Assembly: GCA_947176265.1 (NCBI GenBank)
Contig: CAMWQA010000007.1
Location: 1-42,130 of the forward strand
From: an uncultured Clostridia bacterium
GTDB taxonomy: Bacteria > Bacillota > Clostridia > Christensenellales > UBA3700
Length of the DNA stretch: 42,130 bases
Direction: 5' to 3'
The notes beneath the pieces are model-generated. The model was not told the origin of the DNA, ran no database searches, and saw nothing but the letters and a program-made list of their open reading frames with translations. The position numbers and the translations under genes were made by a program. This document shows positions 33,142-40,791 of this stretch, piece by piece; positions within the stretch are counted from its first letter, which is position 1; every line of letters begins with the position of its first letter.

Positions 33142-33170
33142 TTGACATTTTTTAATTAGTATATTAAAAT
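33142..33170 (+). promoter_or_regulatory. promoter of the SDR gene at 33230
   Basis: TTGACA (33142-33147), a 17-base spacer and TAAAAT (33165-33170). Confidence 0.75.
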
Positions 33171-33229
33171 ATCGGTGGTATTTAAAAATACTTGATTAAT
33201 AAACAAAATTATTTTAGGGTGATTGAGAT

Positions 33230-34183
33230 ATGACAAAGAAATGGCTTTATGGAAGAAACGTAGTACTTACGGGTTGTTCGACGGGTATGGGCAAAGAAGT
33301 GCTTATGATATTGGTTAAGAAGTACGGCTGCAACGTAATGGGCGTGGCAAGAAACAAGGCTAAACTCGACGAGTTGAAAGCAGAACTTGGCGACAAGTTC
33401 TCATACCGCAGATTTAATATATCTGACTTGCAGGCTTGGAAAAATTTCGCGCTCGAGCTTGAGAATATGGGCTTTATGACTGATATACTTATCAACAACG
33501 CAGGTATGATTCAACCTTTCGGTCAATACAACGATTTGACTGACGATCAAATCAAAAAAGTTGTGGACACCAATCTTATGAGCGTGGTATACGGCTGTAA
33601 AGCAATGCTTCCTACGATTAAAAAATCAAAATATGGATATATTTGTAACGTAGCCAGCGCGTCTGCAATATTGCCGGTTGGCGGAGAGAGCATTTATTCC
33701 GCAACAAAGGGCGGAGTTTGGGCGCTTACCGAGTGCTTGGCTCAAGAGTTGAGAGGCTTCGGAATAGGCGTGTCTTGCGTAATGCCAGGTCCGGTTAAGA
33801 CGGATATATACAAGGCAAGAGAGGGAGAGAGCGGACCAAAGGCAGATTCTTTGGTAGCAAGCATAGGTATTACTGCGCATACTGCAGGCAAGAAGATAGT
33901 TAAGGCTATCCGCAAGGGCAAAGTAAGAGTCGTTACCGATGCCGTAGCAGGACTTATGGATTTTGGTATGAGACTTTGTCCGTCATTGACTTGCAAGGCT
34001 ACGGGCGGCGCAATCAAGAAGATTTGTCCGAAGGTACAATCTTTTAAACCTATCTATGCCGAGCAAATTGAGAATAAGAAAGCGATCAAGCAAATGAAGA
34101 AAGACCGCAAAAAGACCGTATATAAAAAGCTCGATCAAGTGCCGGCGGGCGCTTTCAAGGACGACGATTTGACTGATATATAA
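33230..34183 (+). CDS. short-chain dehydrogenase/reductase (classical SDR)
   Basis: All classical SDR motifs are present: TGCSTGMG (residues 14-21) for the cofactor, NNAG, the catalytic Ser in NVASASAILP and the YSATK pair near residues 157-161, then PGPVKTDIY. The 317 residues include a C-terminal extension of about 60 residues rich in Lys that is not part of the fold. It would oxidise or reduce a hydroxyl/keto group with NAD(P)H; the substrate is unknown. The gene has its own promoter and lies just beyond the 16S transcript. Two further SDR-like genes on the other side of the 16S gene suggest a shared pathway, which is inference. Confidence 0.88.
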   Translation: MTKKWLYGRNVVLTGCSTGMGKEVLMILVKKYGCNVMGVARNKAKLDELKAELGDKFSYRRFNISDLQAWKNFALELENMGFMTDILINNAGMIQPFGQYNDLTDDQIKKVVDTNLMSVVYGCKAMLPTIKKSKYGYICNVASASAILPVGGESIYSATKGGVWALTECLAQELRGFGIGVSCVMPGPVKTDIYKAREGESGPKADSLVASIGITAHTAGKKIVKAIRKGKVRVVTDAVAGLMDFGMRLCPSLTCKATGGAIKKICPKVQSFKPIYAEQIENKKAIKQMKKDRKKTVYKKLDQVPAGAFKDDDLTDI

Positions 34184-34210
34184 ATATCTAAACAAATTAG
34201 TCAAAAATAT

Positions 34211-34239
34211 TTGACACACCCCAAGCTGTGTGCTAAAAT
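34211..34239 (+). promoter_or_regulatory. promoter of rpmG-secE-nusG
   Basis: TTGACA (34211-34216), a 17-base spacer and TAAAAT (34234-34239). A weak hairpin CACCT/GGGGTG followed by ATTTTTTT lies in the leader (34247-34270) and could attenuate. Confidence 0.75.
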
Positions 34240-34286
34240 GTATAAGCACCTACTATGGGGTGTAATTTTTTTGGAGGTGTTGTTTT

Positions 34287-34436
34287 ATGACAACGAGAAT
34301 TACCTTGGCTTGTACAGAATGTAAACAACGCAATTACGACACATATAAAAATAAGAAAAATACTCCGGATAGATTGGAGATAAAGAAGTATTGCAAGTTC
34401 TGTAAGAAGACAACTCTGCATAAAGAGACCAAATAA
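34287..34436 (+). CDS. rpmG: 50S ribosomal protein L33
   Basis: This 49-residue protein is a zinc-binding L33: CTEC (Cys9, Cys12) and CKFC (Cys36, Cys39) hold the metal, and [18 protein letters not shown] is the family core. GGAGG lies 9 bases before the ATG. It sits directly before secE and nusG, its usual place in Bacillota. Because it keeps all four cysteines it is the zinc-replete (C+) form. Confidence 0.95.
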   Translation: MTTRITLACTECKQRNYDTYKNKKNTPDRLEIKKYCKFCKKTTLHKETK

Positions 34437-34451
34437 TAAGGGGAGACTTTT

Positions 34452-34805
34452 ATGGCAAAGAAAAATAAGAATCAAATGGTTGCATCTGAAAGTTTGGTGT
34501 CCAACGCTCCGCTCAAAGACGCAGATTTGAGTTCAAAAAACGTCTCTTCCAAAAACGTTAAGGACGGCAAGGGACAAAAAAATAAAAAGGATAAAAAGCA
34601 AAACGCGGGCGTAAAAATGAGAAAAGCCTTTAAGGAAATGTTTTCCGAGCTCAAAAAGGTCAATTGGCCTACGGCAAAGAAGACGGCTGCATCATTCGGT
34701 ATCGTTCTCGTAGTAGTGCTTTTCTTCCTCGTTATTATATCCGCATTCGATTACGGAATAATGCAACTCATCAAGCTTTTGATGGACGCTTCGGTGGGTA
34801 GCTGA
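34452..34805 (+). CDS. secE: preprotein translocase subunit SecE
   Basis: SecE is the small clamp subunit of the SecYEG channel. The conserved amphipathic helix FSELKKVNWPTAKKT is followed by one membrane helix (about residues 80-104). A Lys/Asn-rich N-terminal extension of about 50 residues makes the 117-residue protein longer than the minimal Bacillota SecE. AAGGGGAG lies upstream. It is 12 bases before nusG. Confidence 0.94.
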   Translation: MAKKNKNQMVASESLVSNAPLKDADLSSKNVSSKNVKDGKGQKNKKDKKQNAGVKMRKAFKEMFSELKKVNWPTAKKTAASFGIVLVVVLFFLVIISAFDYGIMQLIKLLMDASVGS

Positions 34806-34817
34806 TAGGAGGACGAT

Positions 34818-35363
34818 ATGGAAGATATGGAAAACATAAACGGCATTGAACCAAAGTGGTATATTCTCCAAACGCAATTTGGATATGAGTCAATTGCCGA
34901 ATCGTCACTCAGACAGCTTGTCGAACTTAATAATTTGCAAGAATATATTCTTGATATAGTCGTGCCCGAAGAGGAAGAGACCGTTGAGCGCAATGGGAAA
35001 CTCAAACTCGTTAAGCATAAAAAATATCCTAACTACGTGTTTATCAAGATGGTATACACAAAGCAGATTTGGTATATGGTACGCAATACCAGAGGTATCA
35101 AAGATTTCTGTAGCGGATACGACGGCAAACCGTTGCCTATGAGCGACGAAGAGGTCAAGAGAGCTCAACTCGAGAAAGTTACTATCGAAGATCTCGACAT
35201 ACACGTTGGCGACGCAATCAAGATTATGAGCGGACCGCTCAAAGACTTTATAGGCGAAATCAAGGACATCAAAGCAGATATAGAGAAAGTCAAAGTATCG
35301 GTAATGATGTTTGGCAGAGAGACTACGGTCGAACTTGATTTTGCTCAAATAGAAAAACTTTAA
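34818..35363 (+). CDS. nusG: transcription termination/antitermination factor NusG
   Basis: NusG binds RNA polymerase and aids elongation and pausing. The NGN domain (KWYILQTQFGYE to the GIKDFCSGYDGKPLP region) and a C-terminal KOW domain (VGDAIKIMSGPLKDFIGEI) are both clear. AGGAGG stands 6 bases before the ATG. It follows secE and precedes rplK, the standard order. Length 181 aa is normal. Confidence 0.96.
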   Translation: MEDMENINGIEPKWYILQTQFGYESIAESSLRQLVELNNLQEYILDIVVPEEEETVERNGKLKLVKHKKYPNYVFIKMVYTKQIWYMVRNTRGIKDFCSGYDGKPLPMSDEEVKRAQLEKVTIEDLDIHVGDAIKIMSGPLKDFIGEIKDIKADIEKVKVSVMMFGRETTVELDFAQIEKL

Positions 35364-35455
35364 TTCATCAACAACAGTCACTCGTGACTTGGGAGAGGCG
35401 TAAAATCTTTTAATGCGACCTCGTTAATACCACGATTGCTAGGAGGTACAATACT

Positions 35456-35881
35456 ATGGCAAAGAAAGTAAAGGCAGTTGTAAAACTTCAACTTCCTGCC
35501 GGCAAGGCAACTCCGGGACCACCTGTAGGTTCCACGCTCGGTCCTCACGGAATCAATATTCCGGGATTTACCAAAGAGTTTAATGAAAAGACGAGAGGTC
35601 AAGAAGGTCTTATCCTTCCTGTCGTAATGACGATTTACGAAGACCGTTCGTTTACGTTCGTACTCAAGACCCCACCCGCTGCGGTTCTTATCAAAAAGGC
35701 GTGCGGTTTGCAAAGCGGAAGCGCTAAGCCAAACAAAGACAAAGTTGCAAAACTTACGCAAGCTCAACTCGAAGAAATCGCAAAGACCAAGATGCCCGAC
35801 ATTACCGCAGGCAGTTTGGAAGCAGCAAAGAAGACCATCGCAGGTACCGCTCGTTCAATGGGCGTGCTCGTAGAGGAATAA
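35456..35881 (+). CDS. rplK: 50S ribosomal protein L11
   Basis: L11 forms the base of the ribosomal stalk and binds 23S rRNA. Family motifs: [35 protein letters not shown] and the C-terminal [26 protein letters not shown] stands nine bases before the ATG. The 92-base gap after nusG holds a short GTCAC/GTGAC hairpin (35376-35387) but no clear terminator. Confidence 0.97.
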   Translation: MAKKVKAVVKLQLPAGKATPGPPVGSTLGPHGINIPGFTKEFNEKTRGQEGLILPVVMTIYEDRSFTFVLKTPPAAVLIKKACGLQSGSAKPNKDKVAKLTQAQLEEIAKTKMPDITAGSLEAAKKTIAGTARSMGVLVEE

Positions 35882-35894
35882 CGGAGGGCTTGAT

Positions 35895-36581
35895 ATGAAA
35901 CAGAGTAAGAGATTTATTGAAGCGCAAAAACTTGTAGATTCAAGCAAGGCGTACGAGCCTCAAGAGGCTATGCAGTTGGTAGTTAATACCGCTACGGCAA
36001 AGTTTGACGAATCAATCGAACTCCACGTAAGATTGGGCGTTGACTCCAGACACGCTGACCAACAGGTCAGAGGCGTTGTAGTTCTTCCTCACGGTACCGG
36101 TAAAACTCAAAGAGTTTTGGTTATCGCAAAGGGCGCTAAGGCAGACGAAGCTTTGGCAGCAGGCGCAGACTACGTAGGCGGCGAAGAGTATATCAACAAG
36201 ATTAAGAATGAGAACTGGTTTGATTTCGACGTGTGCGTTACCACTCCCGAAATGATGGGCTTGGTAGGTAGAATCGGTAAGATTTTGGGACCTAAGGGCT
36301 TGATGCCTAACCCCAAGTCGGGTACCGTTACTATGGACGTAACCAAGGCTGTTAAGGAAATCAAAGCAGGTAAAGTTGAGTACAGACTTGACAAAACCAA
36401 TATTATTCACGTTGCTATCGGCAAGAAGTCTTTCGGCGCAGAAAAGCTCGTTGACAACTACAACACGATTTTCGACGCTATCGTTAAGGCAAAGCCGGCA
36501 GCTGCAAAGGGACAATATATCAAGAGCGCAACAGTATCCAGTACCATGGGACCTGGACTTAAGCTTGCAATCAAGATGTAA
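35895..36581 (+). CDS. rplA: 50S ribosomal protein L1
   Basis: L1 binds 23S rRNA in the mobile L1 stalk and can repress its own operon. The pattern is clear: [20 protein letters not shown] start, [31 protein letters not shown] and the ending [21 protein letters not shown] stands before the ATG. It is 13 bases after rplK and its transcript probably ends before the separate promoter of rplJ. Confidence 0.97.
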   Translation: MKQSKRFIEAQKLVDSSKAYEPQEAMQLVVNTATAKFDESIELHVRLGVDSRHADQQVRGVVVLPHGTGKTQRVLVIAKGAKADEALAAGADYVGGEEYINKIKNENWFDFDVCVTTPEMMGLVGRIGKILGPKGLMPNPKSGTVTMDVTKAVKEIKAGKVEYRLDKTNIIHVAIGKKSFGAEKLVDNYNTIFDAIVKAKPAAAKGQYIKSATVSSTMGPGLKLAIKM

Positions 36582-36624
36582 TTAAGCCCCGACGGAAAAT
36601 TATTGCAAATATACTCAAAATCGT

Positions 36625-36653
36625 TTGACAAATATTTGCAAACATTCTATTAT
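36625..36653 (+). promoter_or_regulatory. promoter of rplJ-rplL
   Basis: TTGACA (36625-36630), a 17-base spacer and TATTAT (36648-36653). Confidence 0.75.
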
Positions 36654-36671
36654 ATAAAAGCAAAATATCTT

Positions 36672-36775
36672 GCCAAAGACAGCAAGTGCGATTTATCGCT
36701 TAATTTCTTGCCGAGGTAGGGACAACTTTTAAGAGTTTTCACCCTCTATGTCTTTGGCGTAGAGGGTAATTTTAT
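36672..36775 (+). ncRNA. L10 leader (autoregulatory mRNA element)
   Basis: The leader matches the L10 leader family: GCCAAAGACAGCAAG, a small GCG/CGC hairpin, CTTGCCGAGGTAGGGACAA, then a hairpin ACCCTCTA (36741-36748) with TAGAGGGT (36760-36767) and AATTTTAT. Known biology: the L10-L12 complex binds this element and lowers rplJ-rplL expression. Confidence 0.85.
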
Positions 36776-36787
36776 AGGAGGTAAAAA

Positions 36788-37297
36788 ATGTCAGAACATA
36801 AATCGGCGGCAAGAATTGAGAAAGAACAACACGTTGAAGAAATCAAGACTTTGATTAAGAATTGCAACGGTATGGTCGTAGTTGAGTATCAAGGCATCTC
36901 CGTTGCGGACGACACGACTCTCCGCGCAAAGTTCAGAGCAGAAAACGTACAGTACAAAGTTCTTAAGAACAGACTCGTACTTCGCGCTATGCAAGAACTC
37001 GGCATCGACGGATTTGATCATCATCTCAACGGCGCGTCTGCATTTGCATTTGCCAACGGCGACGCTCTCGCAGCCGCAAAGATTGTAGTAGAACAAGGCA
37101 AGACAATCAAGGCTTTGAAGGCAAAGTGCGGTCTTATGGACGGCGCATATATCGACGAAACCGTGGTTACTAAACTTGCATCTATTCCGTCAAAGGAAGT
37201 TCTTCTCGCTCAACTTCTCGGTATGCTCCAAAGTCCTATCAGCGGATTTGCAAGAGCTATCCAACAGATTGCAGAGAAGCAAGAGGCTCAAGCGTAA
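36788..37297 (+). CDS. rplJ: 50S ribosomal protein L10
   Basis: L10 anchors the L7/L12 stalk dimers and binds the L11 region of 23S rRNA. Recognised by the KEQHVEEIKTLIKNCNGMVV start, GISVADDTTLRAKFR, YKVLKNRLVLRAM and the C-terminal helix where L12 binds. AGGAGG stands 7 bases before the ATG, at the end of the L10 leader. rplL follows after 76 bases. Confidence 0.96.
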   Translation: MSEHKSAARIEKEQHVEEIKTLIKNCNGMVVVEYQGISVADDTTLRAKFRAENVQYKVLKNRLVLRAMQELGIDGFDHHLNGASAFAFANGDALAAAKIVVEQGKTIKALKAKCGLMDGAYIDETVVTKLASIPSKEVLLAQLLGMLQSPISGFARAIQQIAEKQEAQA

Positions 37298-37373
37298 TTA
37301 TTTGGGCAAGTTAAAACAAAAAATAGCCGTATGACGGCGCAACAAAATTAAAATTAATTGGAGGAATATAAAA

Positions 37374-37748
37374 ATGGCAGATATTGCTAAAATGATTGAA
37401 GAAATTAAAGGTATGACAGTTTTAGAGCTTAACGATTTGGTTAAGGCTATCGAGACAGAATTTGGAGTAAGCGCAGCAGCTATGGCAGTTGCAGCTCCCG
37501 CAGCAGGCGGCGCAGCAGCTCCTGCAGCAGAAGAGAAGACAGAGTTCGACGTTATCTTGAAGGGCGCTGGTCCTAACAAGATGGCTGTTATCAAGCTCGT
37601 TAAGGATTTGACAGGCGCTGGTCTTAAGGATGCTAAAGACTTGGTTGACAACGCTCCTAAGGCTCTCAAAGAGGGTATCTCCAAAGAGGCAGCTGACGAA
37701 ATCGCTAACAAGCTCAAGGAAGCAGGCGCAGAAGTCGAAATTAAGTAA
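37374..37748 (+). CDS. rplL: 50S ribosomal protein L7/L12
   Basis: L7/L12 recruits GTPase factors to the ribosome. The N-terminal dimerisation helices, an Ala/Gly/Pro hinge ([16 protein letters not shown]) and the C-terminal domain ([33 protein letters not shown]) are all present; 124 aa is normal. GGAGG stands before the ATG. Instead of rpoB, a palindromic element (37753-37914) and a terminator follow, which is unusual. Confidence 0.97.
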   Translation: MADIAKMIEEIKGMTVLELNDLVKAIETEFGVSAAAMAVAAPAAGGAAAPAAEEKTEFDVILKGAGPNKMAVIKLVKDLTGAGLKDAKDLVDNAPKALKEGISKEAADEIANKLKEAGAEVEIK

Positions 37749-37752
37749 TCAA

Positions 37753-37914
37753 GTTTGGCTCAAAAGTAGGCTCCGCAAATTTAAAATGCGTCTTTTCCGC
37801 CAATATGGCATTTGGCTCAAACCGATGTACGGCAAGTACGACGGTCTTCGCCTAACGCTATCTTGACAAAAAAACCGCAATTTTATTATTTGCGTTTCTC
37901 CTTTCTCGCCAAAC
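37753..37914. repeat. GTAC-centred palindromic element, copy 5
   Basis: This 162-bp element starts 5 bases after the rplL stop with GTTTGGC and ends GCCAAAC; the exact centre is GTAC-GGCAA-GTAC (37827-37839). It is the closest relative of copy 1 and lies in the rplJL transcript before its terminator. Confidence 0.75.
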
Positions 37915-37959
37915 AAAGAAAGAGAAGCCGAATACTAATCAGAAGTAGAGACAGTATTA

Positions 37960-37990
37960 AGAGTATGGCTATATTGCCGTACTCTTTTTT
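37960..37990 (+). terminator. intrinsic terminator of the rplJ-rplL transcript
   Basis: AGAGTATGGC-TATATT-GCCGTACTCT (one G-T pair) followed by TTTTT. It is about 210 bases after rplL, beyond the palindromic element. Confidence 0.8.
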
Positions 37991-38084
37991 GCTATCAATT
38001 TTTATTGCAAATATTTTAAAGTATGGTATAATAAATACAATTCATTTGCCATTAATGGAGATTTTCATTATTGGAGGTATACAA

Positions 38085-38309
38085 ATGGATTGCAAATTAA
38101 AAGTGGACAAAAGAGCAACTGGATTAAAGATTTACCGGTTGTTGGAGAGCTCGGAATTGTCGAGAGAAGAGATTGCAGAGTTTCTTGAATTGACTTCTCC
38201 AAGAGTAATTTATGATTGGGTAAACGGGACGAAGTTGCCTAGTACGGAAAACTTGCTTAATCTTGCAAAACTCTTAAATGTCCAAATTGAAGACATCCTT
38301 GCAATATAG
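38085..38309 (+). CDS. XRE-family regulator (74 aa)
   Basis: A short HTH protein: LSREEIAEFLELTSPRVIYDWVNG is the HTH with the trailing LPSTENLLNLAKLLNVQIEDILA helix pair of the family. GGAGG stands 8 bases before the ATG. It ends inside a terminator hairpin (38290-38321). It lies between the rplL transcript and the structured leader of the 38553 gene, so it could regulate that unit, though no matching operator was found. Confidence 0.8.
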   Translation: MDCKLKVDKRATGLKIYRLLESSELSREEIAEFLELTSPRVIYDWVNGTKLPSTENLLNLAKLLNVQIEDILAI

Positions 38310-38321
38310 GATGTCTTTTTT
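38290..38321 (+). terminator. intrinsic terminator of the 38085 gene
   Basis: AAGACATCCT pairs with AGGATGTCTT around TGCAATAT-like bases, then TTTT. It overlaps the last codons. Confidence 0.85.
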
Positions 38322-38363
38322 GAACTGCAAGTTCATTGTATTATTTAAATTAATGTGATAGCA

Positions 38364-38392
38364 TTGACATATACTGATATTAATGATATTAT
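38364..38392 (+). promoter_or_regulatory. promoter of the structured leader
   Basis: TTGACA (38364-38369), a 17-base spacer and TATTAT (38387-38392). The expected start is near 38399. Confidence 0.75.
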
Positions 38393-38398
38393 ATCAGT

Positions 38399-38541
38399 GC
38401 ATAAGTGCAAGCGGTATCTCCGCTTTATGCCTATAAACTCGGCAACTAGATTGTCGGTAAAAGTTAGCGTGGTGTGAATGCTTATGTAGTAGCTTAATAA
38501 TCAATTAAGCGGAGCACTTCCATTACGGAAGTGCTTTTTTT
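38399..38541 (+). ncRNA. structured leader RNA / candidate attenuator
   Basis: The leader can fold as follows: P1 GCATA/TATGC (38399-38403, 38426-38430) with inner AAGCGG/CCGCTT; P2 CGGCAA/TTGTCG (38440-38456); P3 GCTTAAT/ATTAAGC (38492-38510); then the terminator (38513-38541). AAGTGC (38403-38408) can pair instead with GCACTT (38514-38519) of the terminator, and CCGCTT (38420-38425) with AAGCGG (38507-38512). No known riboswitch, T-box or ribosomal leader is recognised. A transcript ended here would be about 140 nt. It may be a riboregulator or an RNA partner of the downstream protein. Confidence 0.6.
38513..38541 (+). terminator. intrinsic terminator inside the leader
   Basis: AGCACTTCC-ATTAC-GGAAGTGCT then TTTTTT, ending two bases before the AGGAGG site (38543-38548) of the 38553 gene. 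It must be read through for that gene to be expressed. Confidence 0.9.
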
Positions 38542-38552
38542 CAGGAGGAAAA

Positions 38553-39536
38553 ATGAAGAAAGATAGCAAGACGAGAAATAAAGATATAGAGTTATATGAA
38601 TATTTGGATTATGAATATAGCGTTGATGATTATAGATATTGGGGTCTTTTTTTTAATAAGAAGGGGAGATTGATGGTTGACCCCAAAAGATTTCAAAAGA
38701 TGATAGGCCGAAATTTTTCTCAAGACATATTGAAAGTAATAAACAATCGCAATACGCATTATTTTTATCCAAAAACTTTAAATTACGTTAAATGTAATAT
38801 AGGTTATTTTTATGATACTATATACGAGATAAATGATGAATGGAAAAAAATTTATCTTCCTCTAATAGAAAGAGAGGTCGAAAGAATCAAAAAAGAAGAA
38901 CCTCTCACAATTGCCGACGACTATAACTTTATGTGCGGTATATCAAGTAGTATTGCCGCCCAAGCGCGAGCAAATTTTATAAATGCAATGCGCAATGCGG
39001 ATTATAATAGAAACAGAGAGTACTTGTTGAAAAGTCTATATGCTCAATTTTTTCATCAGATGATGTCGAAAACTGAAGCTGTATCCGTACGAGTTTTAAC
39101 TAAAAATAAAGCTATGAAGGACAGATTTGATAGAACCGTTTTGTATGCAACAGCGTATAATTGCAATAAGAGTATAGAACAATTAGAAAATTACGCAGAT
39201 TATGATAAGGCATACTGTATATGGAACTTTATAAAGCATAACAGCCAATCAACATATTTAACGTTAAAGAGTCGATATCAAGAAGTTTTGATTGATACAC
39301 AGTATTCACAAGGGGAAATGGCATTTCTTTATATAAAGTTTGACAATGATTTAATACAGAATTTGATAGATGGACTCCGCAAGTTTTTTGAAGAGTATTG
39401 CGAATTGGTTCATAGTGACGAGAATTATAGAGAATCGCAGTGGAATTATGACGATTATTTTATAAGTATAGCGGATTATGAGATTAATAAGATAAATAAT
39501 CCGTTGGGATTGGATGTGTTTGACGATATTGACTGA
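38553..39536 (+). CDS. hypothetical protein (327 aa), possibly HEPN-like
   Basis: I do not recognise this protein. It is soluble, mostly helical, and rich in Tyr, Asn and Asp. One region (about residues 165-240) has a long helix with RVLTKNKAMKDRFDRT followed by YCIWNFIKHNSQSTY. NFIKHN (225-230) resembles the helix IV motif of some HEPN-fold proteins, but a canonical RxxxxH is absent. AGGAGG stands 4 bases before the ATG. An intrinsic terminator sits right before that site, so expression depends on readthrough. AT-rich codons contrast with hisC. A defence or toxin role is only a hypothesis. Confidence 0.65.
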   Translation: MKKDSKTRNKDIELYEYLDYEYSVDDYRYWGLFFNKKGRLMVDPKRFQKMIGRNFSQDILKVINNRNTHYFYPKTLNYVKCNIGYFYDTIYEINDEWKKIYLPLIEREVERIKKEEPLTIADDYNFMCGISSSIAAQARANFINAMRNADYNRNREYLLKSLYAQFFHQMMSKTEAVSVRVLTKNKAMKDRFDRTVLYATAYNCNKSIEQLENYADYDKAYCIWNFIKHNSQSTYLTLKSRYQEVLIDTQYSQGEMAFLYIKFDNDLIQNLIDGLRKFFEEYCELVHSDENYRESQWNYDDYFISIADYEINKINNPLGLDVFDDID

Positions 39537-39557
39537 TGCCAAAATATATAGAAAGTA

Positions 39558-39587
39558 TTGACGGGAATATGTATTATGTGGTAAAAT
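39558..39587 (+). promoter_or_regulatory. promoter of hisC
   Basis: TTGACG (39558-39563), an 18-base spacer and TAAAAT (39582-39587). Confidence 0.65.
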
Positions 39588-39635
39588 TTTGATAAACTAT
39601 TAGTATCGGCTTGACTCAAAGCCGCGGAGAATACT

Positions 39636-40700
39636 ATGAACTATTTATCAAAGATTTGCAGGACCACTCAACCGTACGTAGCGGGCGAGCAGCCGCAAGA
39701 TAAGAAGTACGTCAAACTCAATACCAACGAAAATCCCTATCCGCCTTGCAAGGGAGTAGATGAGTTTGTAAAAAGTTTTGACGTGGACAAACTCAAATTA
39801 TATCCCGATCCGCAAAACACGGCTCTTGCAAAAGCCATTGCTAAGAAGCACGGACTTGAGGTTGAAAACGTCTTTATCGGCAACGGCAGCGACGAAGTGT
39901 TGGCAATGTGTTTCCCCACGTTTTTTGATAAAGACGGAGACGGAGTAGCTTACGCTGACGTAACCTATTCTTTTTATAAGGTATGGGCAAAAGTTAACGA
40001 GATACCGTCCGTAGTAATTCCTCTTTCCGACGACTTTAAGTTGGACGTCTCGAGTTTTAAGCAGGCAAAGTGCCAAGGTATGATTATTTGCAATCCCAAT
40101 GCGCCGACCGGGCTCATAGTCAACAGACTTGATTTGATGGCTATCATCGAAGCTAATCCAGAGAAGATAATCATTATAGACGAAGCGTACGCAGATTTTT
40201 GCAATTGTTCAATGGCGAATTACGTCAGAAAATATCCCAATTTGCTCATAGTTCGTTCTTTCTCCAAATCGTATTCTTTGGCGGGCGCAAGGTGCGGATA
40301 TGCTATAGGAGACGCAGCGTTAATTAACGGACTTAAGACTATAAAAGATTCTTACAACAGCTATACAGTCAATGCGTTGACAGAGGGCATAGCTGTACGC
40401 GCATTGAAAGACACCAAATATTTTAGCTCTTGCGTCGACAAAATAGTTGCCACAAGAGATTCTGTTGCCGACGAATTGAGAGGATTGGGCTTTGAGGTAT
40501 TGCAATCCAACGCCAATTTCTTGTTTGCGAAGCACAGTGAGCGTCCTGCAAGCGAGATATATTATCAGCTCAAGAAAAAGGGCGTGCTTGTCAGACACTT
40601 CAACTCGGCTAGAGTCGACAATTACCTTCGTATTACGGTGGGTTCGTCTGAGGAGATGGCAAGTCTTGTTTCTGCGTTGGAGAAGATACTCAAAAGCTAA
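39636..40700 (+). CDS. hisC: histidinol-phosphate aminotransferase
   Basis: HisC transfers the amino group from glutamate to imidazole acetol phosphate in histidine synthesis; relatives act on other amino acids. It is a fold-type I PLP enzyme: LNTNENPYPP at the substrate loop, IGNGSDEVL, CNPNAPTG, DEAYADF, and the PLP lysine in RSFSKSYSLAGARCGY (about residue 210). At 354 aa it is complete. No other his genes lie nearby; the neighbour at 40792 begins directly after its terminator. An aromatic or tyrosine aminotransferase role is also possible. Confidence 0.88.
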   Translation: MNYLSKICRTTQPYVAGEQPQDKKYVKLNTNENPYPPCKGVDEFVKSFDVDKLKLYPDPQNTALAKAIAKKHGLEVENVFIGNGSDEVLAMCFPTFFDKDGDGVAYADVTYSFYKVWAKVNEIPSVVIPLSDDFKLDVSSFKQAKCQGMIICNPNAPTGLIVNRLDLMAIIEANPEKIIIIDEAYADFCNCSMANYVRKYPNLLIVRSFSKSYSLAGARCGYAIGDAALINGLKTIKDSYNSYTVNALTEGIAVRALKDTKYFSSCVDKIVATRDSVADELRGLGFEVLQSNANFLFAKHSERPASEIYYQLKKKGVLVRHFNSARVDNYLRITVGSSEEMASLVSALEKILKS

Positions 40701-40755
40701 TAAATATTGCGGAGAAGACTTTCGACAAAACTAGACCTTTTTATAGAGGATATTC

Positions 40756-40789
40756 AAAGATACTGCTTTAAAATAGTGGTATCTTTTTT
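40756..40789 (+). terminator. intrinsic terminator of hisC
   Basis: AAAGATAC (40756-40763) pairs with GTATCTTT (40779-40786) then TTT. Only two bases separate its T run from the ATG at 40792. Confidence 0.7.
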
Positions 40790-40791
40790 GT

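Noticed and set aside
32954-33230. tRNA or 5S gene after 16S
   Set aside because: I see no cloverleaf, TTCGA loop or CCA end; the stretch is trailer, terminator and a repeat.
38399-38541. T-box or known riboswitch before the 38553 gene
   Set aside because: No TGGNACCGCG antiterminator box, specifier loop or known aptamer core is present.
38553-39536. AbiF/Abi_2 family protein
   Set aside because: The RNA-plus-gene layout is suggestive, but the Abi_2 sequence patterns and RxxxxH motif are missing.
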